Source: Chloroflexota bacterium
GTDB taxonomy: Bacteria; Chloroflexota; Anaerolineae; 4572-78
Assembly (NCBI GenBank): GCA_024278015.1
Contig: JAJRUC010000178.1
Coordinates: 1 to 12,712 of the forward strand
Length of the DNA stretch: 12,712 bases
Direction: 5' to 3'
In this document: piece after piece, positions 1 through 6,524 of the stretch
Numbering within the stretch: position 1 is the stretch's first letter
Layout of the letters: every line of letters starts with the position of its first letter
Made by a program: the position numbers and the translations under genes
Notes under the pieces: model-generated
What the model saw: only the letters and a program-made list of their open reading frames with translations
Database searches by the model: none
What the model was told of the DNA's origin: nothing

Positions 1-695
1 AAGGGAAGGCGGTTTGAGGCAAAGTAGCCCAAAATGGCAGTATCCATCACCGCGCCCAGGTTATCGGCATTAGAGACAAAGGCGTAGCGGTAGCCTTGCT
101 GCAACAGATTAGCCAGCATACCACTGGTAACCAGGGCGGTGTAAATATCGCCGTGGCCGGGCGGACACCATTCCAGGTGCGGGGCTGCCGGCCAACTGAC
201 CGGCGAAAGGTTGTCTTGCCGGATTTTAGGCACTTTGTGTTGCACAAAATCAAGGGGCAGGTTTTTTTGCAGGGCCGGGTACTGCGCCAGCGCAACCAGC
301 GAGTCGGCCTGGGTGGCAAAGCTGTTCATCAGCAGCAGGGGCATATCGTTTTGCATGGCTTGCCGGGCGATGATGTCCAGAAAAGAGAGGCCATCTTTCA
401 CCGGCAAGAGCGATTTGGCCTTTAGCAGCCCCATGCCGGTTCCCAGCCCGCCGTTCAGCTTGATGATAACCGTTTGCGAAAGGGCAGACCGGCCGGCGGC
501 GGCCATATCGGCGGAAAAAGTTTCGGCGTTGGGCAGACGGGGGGCGGGCGTAATGTCGGCTTCGGAGATGAGGCCGGTTTCGCCCTGCAAAAGCTGCCGG
601 TAATAATGCTCAAAGGTGTCGATGGCGATTTGAGGCAGGTTTTCGCGGGTCATTTTTTTGGCAAAGGGGCTAAAAGCAGCCGACAGGTCGGTCAT
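1..695 (-). CDS. UDPGP-family UTP--glucose-1-phosphate uridylyltransferase (3' end cut by window edge)
   Basis: The first 231 residues of a eukaryote-like UDPGP-family nucleotidyltransferase, which makes UDP-glucose (or UDP-N-acetylhexosamine) from UTP and the sugar 1-phosphate in the cytoplasm. The nucleotide-binding signature LNGGLGTGMG is at residues 80-89, followed by K94-S95, which fits the LNGGLGT-MG...KS pattern of this family rather than the GalU-type pyrophosphorylase. A PPGHGDIY segment and an NADNLGA segment near the end of the visible part fit the uridine/sugar site. The ATG at 693-695 is preceded by GAGGT at good spacing. The gene starts 83 bases after tatC on the same strand with no obvious terminator, so read-through from the fab-nusB-tat operon is plausible. 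The ribosome binding site lies in a small inverted repeat (699-718). Whether the substrate is glucose or GlcNAc 1-phosphate cannot be decided from this part; the UDP-glucose enzyme is the more likely reading. Confidence 0.85.
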   Translation of the reverse strand, partial: MTDLSAAFSPFAKKMTRENLPQIAIDTFEHYYRQLLQGETGLISEADITPAPRLPNAETFSADMAAAGRSALSQTVIIKLNGGLGTGMGLLKAKSLLPVKDGLSFLDIIARQAMQNDMPLLLMNSFATQADSLVALAQYPALQKNLPLDFVQHKVPKIRQDNLSPVSWPAAPHLEWCPPGHGDIYTALVTSGMLANLLQQGYRYAFVSNADNLGAVMDTAILGYFASNRLP

Positions 696-698
696 GGC

Positions 699-718
699 TA
701 ATTACCTCGGCGTAATTA
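699..718 (-). promoter_or_regulatory. Inverted repeat over the ribosome binding site of the UDPGP gene
   Basis: TAATTAC (699-705) and GTAATTA (712-718) form a perfect 7-bp AT-rich inverted repeat with a 6-base loop. Read on the minus strand, the GAGGTAAT Shine-Dalgarno of the downstream gene is split between loop and stem. It could modestly tune translation. The stem is weak, so this is only a candidate. Confidence 0.3.
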
Positions 719-778
719 ATGCGGCAGGCGAAACCTGGGGCCAACCGGTGCGCCGGGGTTCGCTTGCGGAGGGTGCGT

Positions 779-1528
779 TTATTTAACGTAGCTCTCTCTG
801 GGGCGATACATAATCTTTGCCAGCACAATGCCGATGATATAGAGTATGACAAGCGGCGACATAACCAGCCCCATATTGAGCGGGTCCGGGGTGGGGGTAA
901 TGAGCGCGGCTAAAATGGCGATGATGATGATGGCGTAGCGGGCGTTTTTAACCAGAAACCCGGCGCTGACAATGCCGATACGCGCCAGAAAGGCGATAAT
1001 CAGGGGCAACTCGAAGCTGACGCCAATCCAGAAAATCAGTCGGCTGACAAAGCTGAAGTACGTTTGGGGCCGGGGGGCGGTGGGAATATCCAGAAAATTC
1101 AGCAAAAAGGGGACAGCTCTGGGCAGCATGACAAAATAGGCGAAGGACACGCCACTTAAAAACAGGGCCATTGCCGCCGGCAGCGAAATAAACAGCCCCC
1201 GTTTTTCAGAGGGGGTGAGGCCGGGCACAATGAAGGCAATAATTTGATACAGGATAACCGGCATCGACAGAATCATGCCGCCCAGCAGCGATACTTTCAT
1301 AAATACGCTGATATTTTCGGTTACGTCAATTGATTCCAGGTTTTGCAGGCCGCCGACGGGCTGGGCCAGCAGGTTTACCAATTGCTGGGCGAAGATAAAA
1401 CTCAGCAGGGTGGTGATCAAAATTGCCACCGAAACGACAATCAGCCGGCGACGAAGTTCATCCAGATGTTCCAGCAGGGTCATCTGCTCGGCAATGGATT
1501 CGATTTGCTTGTCCAGGTTAGTGGTCAC
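779..1528 (-). CDS. tatC: Sec-independent (Tat) protein translocase subunit TatC
   Basis: TatC is the six-helix membrane receptor of the twin-arginine translocase; it recognises RR signal peptides of folded proteins. The protein is 249 residues, normal for the family. The conserved N-terminal cytoplasmic motif LLEHLDELRRRL is at 18-29. Hydrophobic segments lie roughly at 30-48, 76-101, 113-135, 156-182, 196-211 and 217-238. An acidic residue (E108) sits in the loop after helix 2, and FELP is at 172-175 in helix 4. The TPTPDP stretch before the last helix also fits. An open frame continues upstream to an ATG at 1582, but that would add a Pro/Arg-rich tail inside the preceding gene. The GTG at 1526-1528 follows GAGGA by 11 bases and gives the expected N terminus, so it is preferred. 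It overlaps the end of the tatA/B-like gene by 11 bases, indicating translational coupling. Confidence 0.95.
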   Translation of the reverse strand: MTTNLDKQIESIAEQMTLLEHLDELRRRLIVVSVAILITTLLSFIFAQQLVNLLAQPVGGLQNLESIDVTENISVFMKVSLLGGMILSMPVILYQIIAFIVPGLTPSEKRGLFISLPAAMALFLSGVSFAYFVMLPRAVPFLLNFLDIPTAPRPQTYFSFVSRLIFWIGVSFELPLIIAFLARIGIVSAGFLVKNARYAIIIIAILAALITPTPDPLNMGLVMSPLVILYIIGIVLAKIMYRPRESYVK

Positions 1529-1922
1529 GACGGGCGGATTCCTCTGGTGCGGCCGGCGCGGGGGTATTGGCCGGGGGGGCATCTGCGGCGGCGGGTTTGG
1601 GGGCAGACGGCTCCGGCGCGGCTAATGATGTGAGCGACGGCAGATTTGGGCGGGCAATATTTTGAATATCGGCATTAATGGATTTAACGCTTTTTTGGGT
1701 GGCTTCCAGTTCGTCTTTCAGTTCTTTCAACCCCTCTATTTCTGTGGCGGCATTAATCTCCTGTCGCCATTGGGTGGTGAAACCGTCAGACATCCGGCGC
1801 AGGTCACGCAAAAATTTGGCCGCCCGCCCGGCCATTTTCGGCATGTCGCGGGGGCCAATAAAGATTATTGCCAGTACAATGATAACCAGAAGTTCGGGAA
1901 CACCGACACCAAGAAAATCCAT
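1518..1922 (-). CDS. TatA/TatB-family twin-arginine translocase subunit
   Basis: A 134-residue single-span protein that would supply the pore-forming or bridging component of the Tat translocase. Residues 8-22 are a hydrophobic helix with an acidic residue near its start (E10). GPRDMP at 23-28 forms the hinge, and a basic amphipathic helix (about 29-46) runs along the membrane. A charged helical stretch (about 60-90) is followed by a Pro/Ala-rich, probably unstructured tail. The GP hinge, the early Glu and the long tail resemble TatB more than TatA, but in minimal Tat systems one protein can do both jobs. The ATG is preceded by GGGGTGA, which spans the nusB stop codon. It lies 7 bases after nusB and overlaps tatC, so it is co-translated with both. 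Confidence 0.88.
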   Translation of the reverse strand: MDFLGVGVPELLVIIVLAIIFIGPRDMPKMAGRAAKFLRDLRRMSDGFTTQWRQEINAATEIEGLKELKDELEATQKSVKSINADIQNIARPNLPSLTSLAAPEPSAPKPAAADAPPANTPAPAAPEESARRDH

Positions 1923-1929
1923 ACAAAAA

Positions 1930-2397
1930 TCACCCCGTTACAAGGGCTTGTGGTTCAGATGAAACTGTTTGAGCAGACCTTTGCGAGGTCCTGTCACCAT
2001 TTTTTGAGACTAAACTTCCCAATACGCCGTTTATGAAGCGGGGAGAGCTGTCGCTGCCGAATAATTTAGCCAGTTCTACGGCTTCGTTGATGGCTACTTT
2101 GGCCGGGGTATCTGCGTAAAACAGCAATTCGTAAATTGCCAGGCGTAAAATATTACGGTCCAGCGGAGCGATTTGGTCGATGGGCCATTCCGGAGCCGCC
2201 TGGGCCGCAATGCCGTCCAGCTTTTGCCGACGGTCTGCAACGGCCCGGCCCAGCGCATTGGCAAACGCCCGCCCATTGGCAGACAGCGGCTGGGCCGCCA
2301 GCCGGTTTTCGAGGGCGGTTTCAAATGCATGGTCGGTGTAATCCAGCTCGTAAAGGCATTGTAGGACCGTAATTCTGGCCTGTCTGCGCGCTTTCAT
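1930..2397 (-). CDS. nusB: Transcription antitermination protein NusB
   Basis: NusB binds boxA RNA with S10 (NusE) and helps RNA polymerase read through rRNA operons. The protein is 155 residues. The N-terminal signature RRQAR...VLQCLYELD is at 4-19, DRNILRLAIYEL at 80-91, and the C-terminal signature KVAINEAVELAKLFG...FINGVL at about 100-126. Beyond residue 130 there is a 25-residue polar tail not typical of the family. The frame is open upstream to 2451, but the ATG at 2395-2397 follows AGGGGT with good spacing and gives the standard MKARRQAR start, so it was chosen. It lies 86 bases after fabG and 7 bases before the tatA/B-like gene. That spacer has a small GC-rich inverted repeat (CTGCCG/CGGCAG) without a T-tract. 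Confidence 0.95.
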   Translation of the reverse strand: MKARRQARITVLQCLYELDYTDHAFETALENRLAAQPLSANGRAFANALGRAVADRRQKLDGIAAQAAPEWPIDQIAPLDRNILRLAIYELLFYADTPAKVAINEAVELAKLFGSDSSPRFINGVLGSLVSKNGDRTSQRSAQTVSSEPQALVTG

Positions 2398-2483
2398 AAA
2401 GATACCCCTGATACTTTTGTTAATGTATGTTTGACCACCTGCCGCCGACAATCAAGCCGCCGGCAGAATTTCCATGTGTTATA

Positions 2484-3233
2484 TTACTGCATAACCAGGC
2501 CGCCGTCAACTGACAGCACCTGGCCTGTAATAAATCCCGCTTCGGCAGAGGCCAAAAAGGCGACGGCGTAGGCAATTTCTTCCGTTGCGCCCAGACGACC
2601 CAGCGGCGTGGCCTGAACGGCTTGTTCAACCATAGCCGGCGGTAAAACATCGGTCAGGGCGGTGGGCACAAAGCCGGGGGCAATGGCGTTGACGGTGATG
2701 TTTCTGGAACCGACCTCTTTGGCGATGCTTTTGGTAAAGCCGATGAGGCCCGCTTTGGAGGCGGCGTAGTTCGATTGCCCGGCCTGCCCGGCCAGCCCCA
2801 CCACAGAGGTGATATTGATGATGCGCCCGAAGCGTTTTTTCATCATGGGGCGCAGGGCGGCTTTGGTGCAATGGTAGGCGCTGTTCAGGTTGGTTTGCAA
2901 AACCAGGTTCCAGGCATCTTCCTTCATCAGCATAATCAGGGTATCGCGGGTGGTGCCGGCGTTGTTCACCAGTATGTCCAGTTGTCCCCATGTTTTGACG
3001 GTTGTTTTTATCAGGCGCTGGGCGTCGGCGGCCCGGCTGACATCAGCCTGAACGACCATCCCTTCGCCACCGGCGGCCAAAATCTCTTGCAAAACAGCCT
3101 CTGCGCCTGCGGCGCTGCTTCTGTGGTTGATTACCACTTTTGCCCCTTGCTGCGCCAGCACGCGGGCGACAGCCGCCCCAATGCCGCGCGAACTGCCGGT
3201 GACAATTGCTGTTTTTCCTGCCAGGTCTATCAT
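2484..3233 (-). CDS. fabG: 3-oxoacyl-[acyl-carrier-protein] reductase FabG
   Basis: NADPH-dependent reductase of the first reductive step of type II fatty acid elongation; a classical short-chain dehydrogenase of 249 residues. The cofactor motif TGSSRGIG is at 12-19, NNAG at 90-93, and the catalytic tetrad N115, S143, Y156 and K160 (YAASK) is complete. R16 in the glycine motif fits NADP preference. PGFVPTALTD near 192-201 and the C-terminal GQVLSVDGG also match FabG. The SDR family is large, so sequence alone could fit another ketoreductase. Its position only 4 bases after fabD, with its Shine-Dalgarno (AAGGGG) inside the end of fabD, makes the fatty acid role the best call. Confidence 0.95.
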   Translation of the reverse strand: MIDLAGKTAIVTGSSRGIGAAVARVLAQQGAKVVINHRSSAAGAEAVLQEILAAGGEGMVVQADVSRAADAQRLIKTTVKTWGQLDILVNNAGTTRDTLIMLMKEDAWNLVLQTNLNSAYHCTKAALRPMMKKRFGRIINITSVVGLAGQAGQSNYAASKAGLIGFTKSIAKEVGSRNITVNAIAPGFVPTALTDVLPPAMVEQAVQATPLGRLGATEEIAYAVAFLASAEAGFITGQVLSVDGGLVMQ

Positions 3234-3237
3234 CGGT

Positions 3238-4179
3238 TTACCCCTTTATGAGCGCATTAATGCCGGCGGTATCTTCTACGTTCAACACCCCGACTGATTT
3301 ATCGATGCGTTTGATGAGGCCGGACAGCACCTTTTTGGGGCCGATTTCGATGAATTGGGAGACGCCCTGTTCCACCATATACCGAATGGAGGCAGTCCAT
3401 TGCACCGGCGCGGTCAGTTGGTTCAGCATTTCGGCCCGGATGTCTGCCACTGTGTTAAGGGGACGGGCGGTTATGTTGCCTGTAACGGGTACGGCGGGCG
3501 GGGCCAGGGCAACGGCCTGAATGGCGGCTTCAAATTCGGCATTGATGACCTTCATCAGTCTGGAGTGCGCGGCCACGCTGACGGCCAGCGCTTTGGCCCG
3601 GCGCGCGCCGGCGGCTTTAGCCAGTGCGATGGCCCGGTCGATGCCGGTTTCGCTGCCGGAAATGATGATTTGCCCCGGCGAGTTGTGGTTGGCAATTTGC
3701 ACCCAGCCGGCTTCAGCGGTGGCCTGTTCGCAAATTTCGGCCACAGTGTCGTCATCCAGTTTGAGGATGGCGGCCATTTTGCCGGGATTTTGCCGGCCGG
3801 CCTGTTTCATCAACTGCCCACGTTTTCTGACCAGTTGCAGACCGTCTTCAAACGATAAAATGCCGGCCACCACATAGGCCACATATTCGCCCAGGCTGTG
3901 CCCGGCCACAAACGCGGGTTGAGTTTGGTAGCCCGCCGCTTGCAGGGCGGCCAGACAGGCCAGACTGGCGATGAAGATGGCGGGTTGGGTGTTGTAGGTA
4001 TCGTTCAGCGCGTCTTCGGGGCCGTTCCAGCACAAATCAGAGAAGGGACTGCCCAGAATTTTATCGGCCTGGGCAAAGAGTGTGGCGGCTTCCGGGCAGG
4101 CTGCGGCAATCTCTTGCCCCATCCCCACGTATTGCGACCCCTGACCGGGAAAAATAAAGGCGGTTTTTTCGCTATTCAT
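3238..4179 (-). CDS. fabD: Malonyl-CoA:ACP transacylase FabD
   Basis: Transfers malonyl groups from CoA to acyl carrier protein, supplying the extender unit for type II fatty acid synthesis. The protein is 313 residues, the usual length. FPGQGSQ lies at 10-16. The nucleophile elbow GHSLGEY at 93-99 carries S95, R120 is the carboxylate-binding Arg, and H205 in the AAHSRLM segment is the catalytic His. GPKKVLSGLIKRI near the C terminus is also typical. The ATG at 4177-4179 is preceded by AAGGGAAG. It follows rpmF by 77 bases, a spacer holding a perfect 11-bp inverted repeat, and is coupled to fabG downstream. No acpP, fabH or plsX is present beside it. Confidence 0.96.
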   Translation of the reverse strand: MNSEKTAFIFPGQGSQYVGMGQEIAAACPEAATLFAQADKILGSPFSDLCWNGPEDALNDTYNTQPAIFIASLACLAALQAAGYQTQPAFVAGHSLGEYVAYVVAGILSFEDGLQLVRKRGQLMKQAGRQNPGKMAAILKLDDDTVAEICEQATAEAGWVQIANHNSPGQIIISGSETGIDRAIALAKAAGARRAKALAVSVAAHSRLMKVINAEFEAAIQAVALAPPAVPVTGNITARPLNTVADIRAEMLNQLTAPVQWTASIRYMVEQGVSQFIEIGPKKVLSGLIKRIDKSVGVLNVEDTAGINALIKG

Positions 4180-4202
4180 ACAATCTTCCCTTTACAGCAA
4201 AC

Positions 4203-4234
4203 GGCTGTGTTAGGCAACTGACGCTAACACAGCC
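4203..4234 (-). promoter_or_regulatory. Perfect 11-bp inverted repeat between rpmF and fabD
   Basis: GGCTGTGTTAG (4203-4213) and CTAACACAGCC (4224-4234) are exact reverse complements around a 10-base loop. In RNA this is a stable hairpin just before the fabD ribosome binding site. No T-tract follows it on either strand, so it is not a standard intrinsic terminator. It could be an operator (half-site centres 21 bp apart), an RNA processing site or an attenuator that lowers fabD-fabG relative to rpmF. Confidence 0.6.
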
Positions 4235-4256
4235 ATTATGTCGGTCTACAGGTGAT

Positions 4257-4451
4257 TTAGCCGGCGTCGTCTTCAGCAGCCAGAATTTCTCTGCCTTTGT
4301 AGGTTCCGCAGCCTGGGCACACGGTATGGGCCAGGCGCAGCGAACCGCATTGCGGGCAGGGAACCATTTTGGCTTGTTTTACCTTCAAATAACGCGACCG
4401 TTTGTGCGCTTGTCGTGTTTTGGAAATGCGTCTTTTGGGCAGTGCTCCCAT
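4257..4451 (-). CDS. rpmF: 50S ribosomal protein L32
   Basis: A small basic protein of the large ribosomal subunit, 64 residues. The N terminus MGALPKRRISKTR fits the L32 pattern. A four-cysteine zinc ribbon, CPQC at 32-35 and CPGC at 45-48, shows this is the zinc-binding form. The last residues (AAEDDAG) are acidic. AAAGGAAG lies upstream of the ATG at 4449-4451. It sits 32 bases after yceD, the pairing seen in most bacteria, and leads into fabD-fabG. Confidence 0.97.
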   Translation of the reverse strand: MGALPKRRISKTRQAHKRSRYLKVKQAKMVPCPQCGSLRLAHTVCPGCGTYKGREILAAEDDAG

Positions 4452-4483
4452 TGGTTTACTTCCTTTCTGTTATTCTTGATAGG

Positions 4484-5056
4484 CTAGGCGTAATCATCTT
4501 TTATAGCCGGCAAGCCGGCCCACCGGCTGTCGATGCGGTCATCTGTGCAGGAGCATACGGCTTCGTTTTTGTTTTGCCCGCAGTGGGGGCAAAGCCCCAA
4601 ACAATTTGGTTTGCATAGTATCCTGGCCGGTTGCGCCAGGTACAGGCTTTGCCGAACCACCTCGGACAGGTCTACAATGTGGGCTTCGGTAATCAAGGTG
4701 GCCGGGTCGGTACCATGTGCGACGGTTAGTTTAATGCCGGTTGTCACATCGACGGTAGGGTTAAACGTTTCTTCTATTTCCATCGAAACGGGCGCGTCTA
4801 CCGGCGTTAAGCACCGGGTACAGGACAGGTTCAAAACAGCGTCAAGTTTCCCGGAAACAACAATGGCGTTGCCCCCTTTGGTCAATTTGATGTAACCGGA
4901 CAAGGGGTGTTGCAACACCAGATTATCGGGCGGGTTGGGTAAGGTTATGTTGTCAAGGTTGTATGTGCGGGTTGCGTTGGCTGGTTGCTGCAGCAACTGC
5001 GCCACGTTAAACTGCATTATTTGTTGAGCCGGTTTCTGCCCGGATGCTTTTTGCAT
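4484..5056 (-). CDS. YceD/DUF177-family protein with cysteine clusters
   Basis: A member of the YceD (DUF177) family encoded next to rpmF; the family has been linked to 23S rRNA and ribosome assembly, but its biochemistry is not settled. The 190-residue protein has CTRC at 79-82, CKPNCLGLCPHCG with cysteines at 148, 152, 156 and 159, then C168 and C170 before the DSRWAGL end, all as in the family. This suggests a metal-binding fold. The frame is open to a TTG at 5092, but that codon overlaps the -10 box of the promoter. The ATG at 5054-5056 follows AAGGAT and lies about 29 bases after the predicted transcript start, so it was chosen. An internal ATG at 5017 has no Shine-Dalgarno. It is the first gene of the yceD-rpmF-fabDG-nusB-tat run. 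Confidence 0.9.
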   Translation of the reverse strand: MQKASGQKPAQQIMQFNVAQLLQQPANATRTYNLDNITLPNPPDNLVLQHPLSGYIKLTKGGNAIVVSGKLDAVLNLSCTRCLTPVDAPVSMEIEETFNPTVDVTTGIKLTVAHGTDPATLITEAHIVDLSEVVRQSLYLAQPARILCKPNCLGLCPHCGQNKNEAVCSCTDDRIDSRWAGLPAIKDDYA

Positions 5057-5091
5057 AAAAAAACTATCCTTAACAAGGATACAACGTTTCA

Positions 5092-5119
5092 ATTATAGTG
5101 ATAAGTTATTTTTTAGCAA
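5092..5119 (-). promoter_or_regulatory. Sigma-A type promoter of the yceD-rpmF-fab operon
   Basis: On the minus strand a perfect TATAAT (plus-strand 5092-5097) lies 16 bases from TTGCTA (5114-5119, 4 of 6 matches to TTGACA), in an AT-rich patch unlike the surrounding DNA. The predicted start near 5085 gives a short leader to the yceD ATG at 5056. Confidence 0.75.
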
Positions 5120-5177
5120 ACGTGGCGACGAAAAAACGGCAGGGACAGACCATTGGTCTATCTCTGCAAATGATTAA

Positions 5178-5429
5178 GTATCTATCCGTAAAATAATTAC
5201 GCCGGGTGATGGTCAGGCCAGTTGAGGTTGAAAACAACCGGATTCGCGCTTAATCCCACCTCCCCGGCCACCTGTGCCCTTCGGGTATCCCCCTTTTGGG
5301 GGGAGGGCATTTCCCCCCTCTGTGAGGGCGCGAAGCGGTTTCTTCATTAGGGATTAAGGGGGGAGCAACTACAACTTCATCGGCTTGTTGTTTGACAATG
5401 AGTGCCACAAGTATTTTACGGATAGACAC
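5178..5429. mobile_element. MITE-like element with 15-bp perfect terminal inverted repeats
   Basis: TCTATCCGTAAAATA (5181-5195) is the exact reverse complement of 5412-5426. Allowing mismatches, the match extends to about 5178-5198 and 5409-5429. The roughly 250-bp interval encodes no convincing protein; a 62-codon frame (5250-5438, minus) runs through the repeats and ends in low-complexity sequence. I see no clear target-site duplication. In the middle lies a copy of a dispersed repeat also found at 6552-6642. The rest of the gene-free stretch 5057-5468 holds the yceD promoter and otherwise nothing recognised. A non-autonomous transposon relic or a repeat inserted in a stem-loop are both possible. 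Confidence 0.6.
5250..5363 (-). repeat. Dispersed GC-rich intergenic repeat, copy 1
   Basis: The best-conserved core (5323-5363, 41 bases) matches 6552-6592 in inverted orientation with one mismatch. The rest aligns loosely, with runs of C and G able to form hairpins (CCCCC-TTTT-GGGGG near 5289-5302), and ends in GGCCGGGGAGGTGGG read on the minus strand. Its translated frame (PPLIPNEETASRP) recurs in copy 2, which makes coincidental spurious frames look conserved. Confidence 0.85.
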
Positions 5430-5468
5430 CAGGCTCATCTGTTTGGGGTTAACTGATTTCAGTGATAA

Positions 5469-5969
5469 TCAGGGAGAGGTGCGGCTGATTGGCCGGGGTT
5501 CGGGCGCGTCTTCGTTGGGTTGAAACTGTTCCCGCTCCACCTCGGAGATGCCGTTCTGGACGGTGGTGAGCAGCTTCATCAGGTATTGCTCAAGTTGGCT
5601 CAGGCTTTCGGTTACGTAAATAGCGGCTTCGGTTTTAAATTGGTCGGCATCGGTTTTGGCCTGCGCCAGGATGGCGTTTCTTTCCGCTTTTGCGGCTTCA
5701 ACAACTTCATGGTCATCCACAGCGGTCATGATTTTATCTTTGGCCATACCCAACAGCCGTTCAGATTCTTCTTTGGCCCGGCCCAGAATACGCTCCCGTT
5801 CCGCTTCGGTGCGTTTGGCTTCTTTAATTTCCTGAGGAACGGCAATACGAATTTGGTCGATGATGTCGAACAGGTCATCTTCATTCAGGATGACGTTTGC
5901 GGTAAACGGCAGGCGCGGGCTTTTGCTGACGATAGTTTCCAGTTCATCTACCAAGTGCATAATATCCAC
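5469..5969 (-). CDS. SepIVA-like (DivIVA-related) coiled-coil protein
   Basis: A 166-residue protein resembling mycobacterial SepIVA, a DivIVA-like septation and envelope-growth factor. The N-terminal part (HLVDELETIVSKSPRLPFTA, then NEDDLFDIIDQIRIAVPQEI) matches the start of that family. Residues about 48-115 form a charged, Ala-rich coiled coil, and AAIYVTESLSQLEQYLMKLL at 115-134 matches its conserved C-terminal helix. The mycobacterial protein, as I recall it, is about 245 residues, so the coiled coil here is shorter. A polar Pro-rich tail ends it. The GTG at 5967-5969 has an ideal AGGAGG six bases upstream, better than the ATG three codons later. It lies 55 bases after coaD and upstream of yceD-rpmF, as in Actinobacteria. 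An ATP-synthase-b-like annotation would be an artefact of the coiled coil. Confidence 0.75.
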   Translation of the reverse strand: MDIMHLVDELETIVSKSPRLPFTANVILNEDDLFDIIDQIRIAVPQEIKEAKRTEAERERILGRAKEESERLLGMAKDKIMTAVDDHEVVEAAKAERNAILAQAKTDADQFKTEAAIYVTESLSQLEQYLMKLLTTVQNGISEVEREQFQPNEDAPEPRPISRTSP

Positions 5970-6024
5970 AATGTTCCTCCTGGTGGGTTTGTTCCCACGC
6001 TCCCGTTAAGTTCCTGGCCCGGAA

Positions 6025-6513
6025 TTATGTATGTATGGTCGATTTTTTGGCGTGCAGCGCCTGGACGACATAGGCCGGAACCAGATGCTTTACCGAGCCG
6101 CCGTTGAAGGCTATCTCTTTAACAATACTTGAGCTGATGAACGAAAATCGTTGGCTGGTCATCAGGCAGACGGTATCAATTTCCGGGGCAATACTCTGGT
6201 TTGCCAGGGCCAGTTGCATCTCCCATTCAAAATCAGATACGGCGCGCAACCCTCTGACAATGGCATCGGCCCCAATCGTTCCGGCAAAATAAGCCGTCAG
6301 GCCGCTGTAATGGGCCACTTCCACGTTATTAATGTGGGCTACGGCCTGTTGGGTCATCGAGAGCCGTTCTTCCGGCGTAAAAAGCAGGTTTTTTAGCGGC
6401 TTTTCAAAAACGCCGACGATGACCTTATCAAATAGTTTAGCAGCCCGCTCGGCAATGTCAATATGCCCAAAGGTCACGGGGTCGAAGCTGGCCGGATAAA
6501 GTGCAGTTGTCAT
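6025..6513 (-). CDS. coaD: Phosphopantetheine adenylyltransferase
   Basis: Fourth step of CoA synthesis: transfers AMP from ATP to 4'-phosphopantetheine, giving dephospho-CoA. The 162-residue length is standard. The nucleotidyltransferase motif TFGH is at 14-17, within YPASFDPVTFGHIDI. RGLR at 87-90 followed by SDFEWE, and SSSIVKE at 127-133, are the other family signatures. GAGGT precedes the ATG at 6511-6513. It follows recG after a 168-base spacer that contains repeat copy 2, and it is 55 bases from the sepIVA-like gene. CoA supply fits the neighbouring fatty acid genes. Confidence 0.97.
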   Translation of the reverse strand: MTTALYPASFDPVTFGHIDIAERAAKLFDKVIVGVFEKPLKNLLFTPEERLSMTQQAVAHINNVEVAHYSGLTAYFAGTIGADAIVRGLRAVSDFEWEMQLALANQSIAPEIDTVCLMTSQRFSFISSSIVKEIAFNGGSVKHLVPAYVVQALHAKKSTIHT

Positions 6514-6524
6514 GGCTTAACCTC

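Noticed and set aside
1529..1582. An upstream ATG that would lengthen TatC by 18 residues
   Set aside because: It lies deep in the tatA/B-like gene and adds a Pro/Arg-rich tail atypical of TatC; the GTG at 1528 gives the standard N terminus.
2398..2483. A possible terminator or promoter between fabG and nusB
   Set aside because: The CTGCCG/CGGCAG stem is short and has no T-tract, and the best -35/-10 pair matches only 4 of 6 in each box.
5057..5092. A TTG start lengthening the YceD protein by 12 residues
   Set aside because: The codon overlaps the -10 box, so it would lie upstream of the predicted transcript start.
5250..5438. A 62-codon minus-strand frame in the sepIVA-yceD spacer, with a peptide similar to one in a plus-strand frame at 6501-6830
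   Set aside because: The similarity comes only from the shared dispersed repeat being read through. There is no Shine-Dalgarno, the composition is low-complexity, and the frame crosses the terminal inverted repeat.
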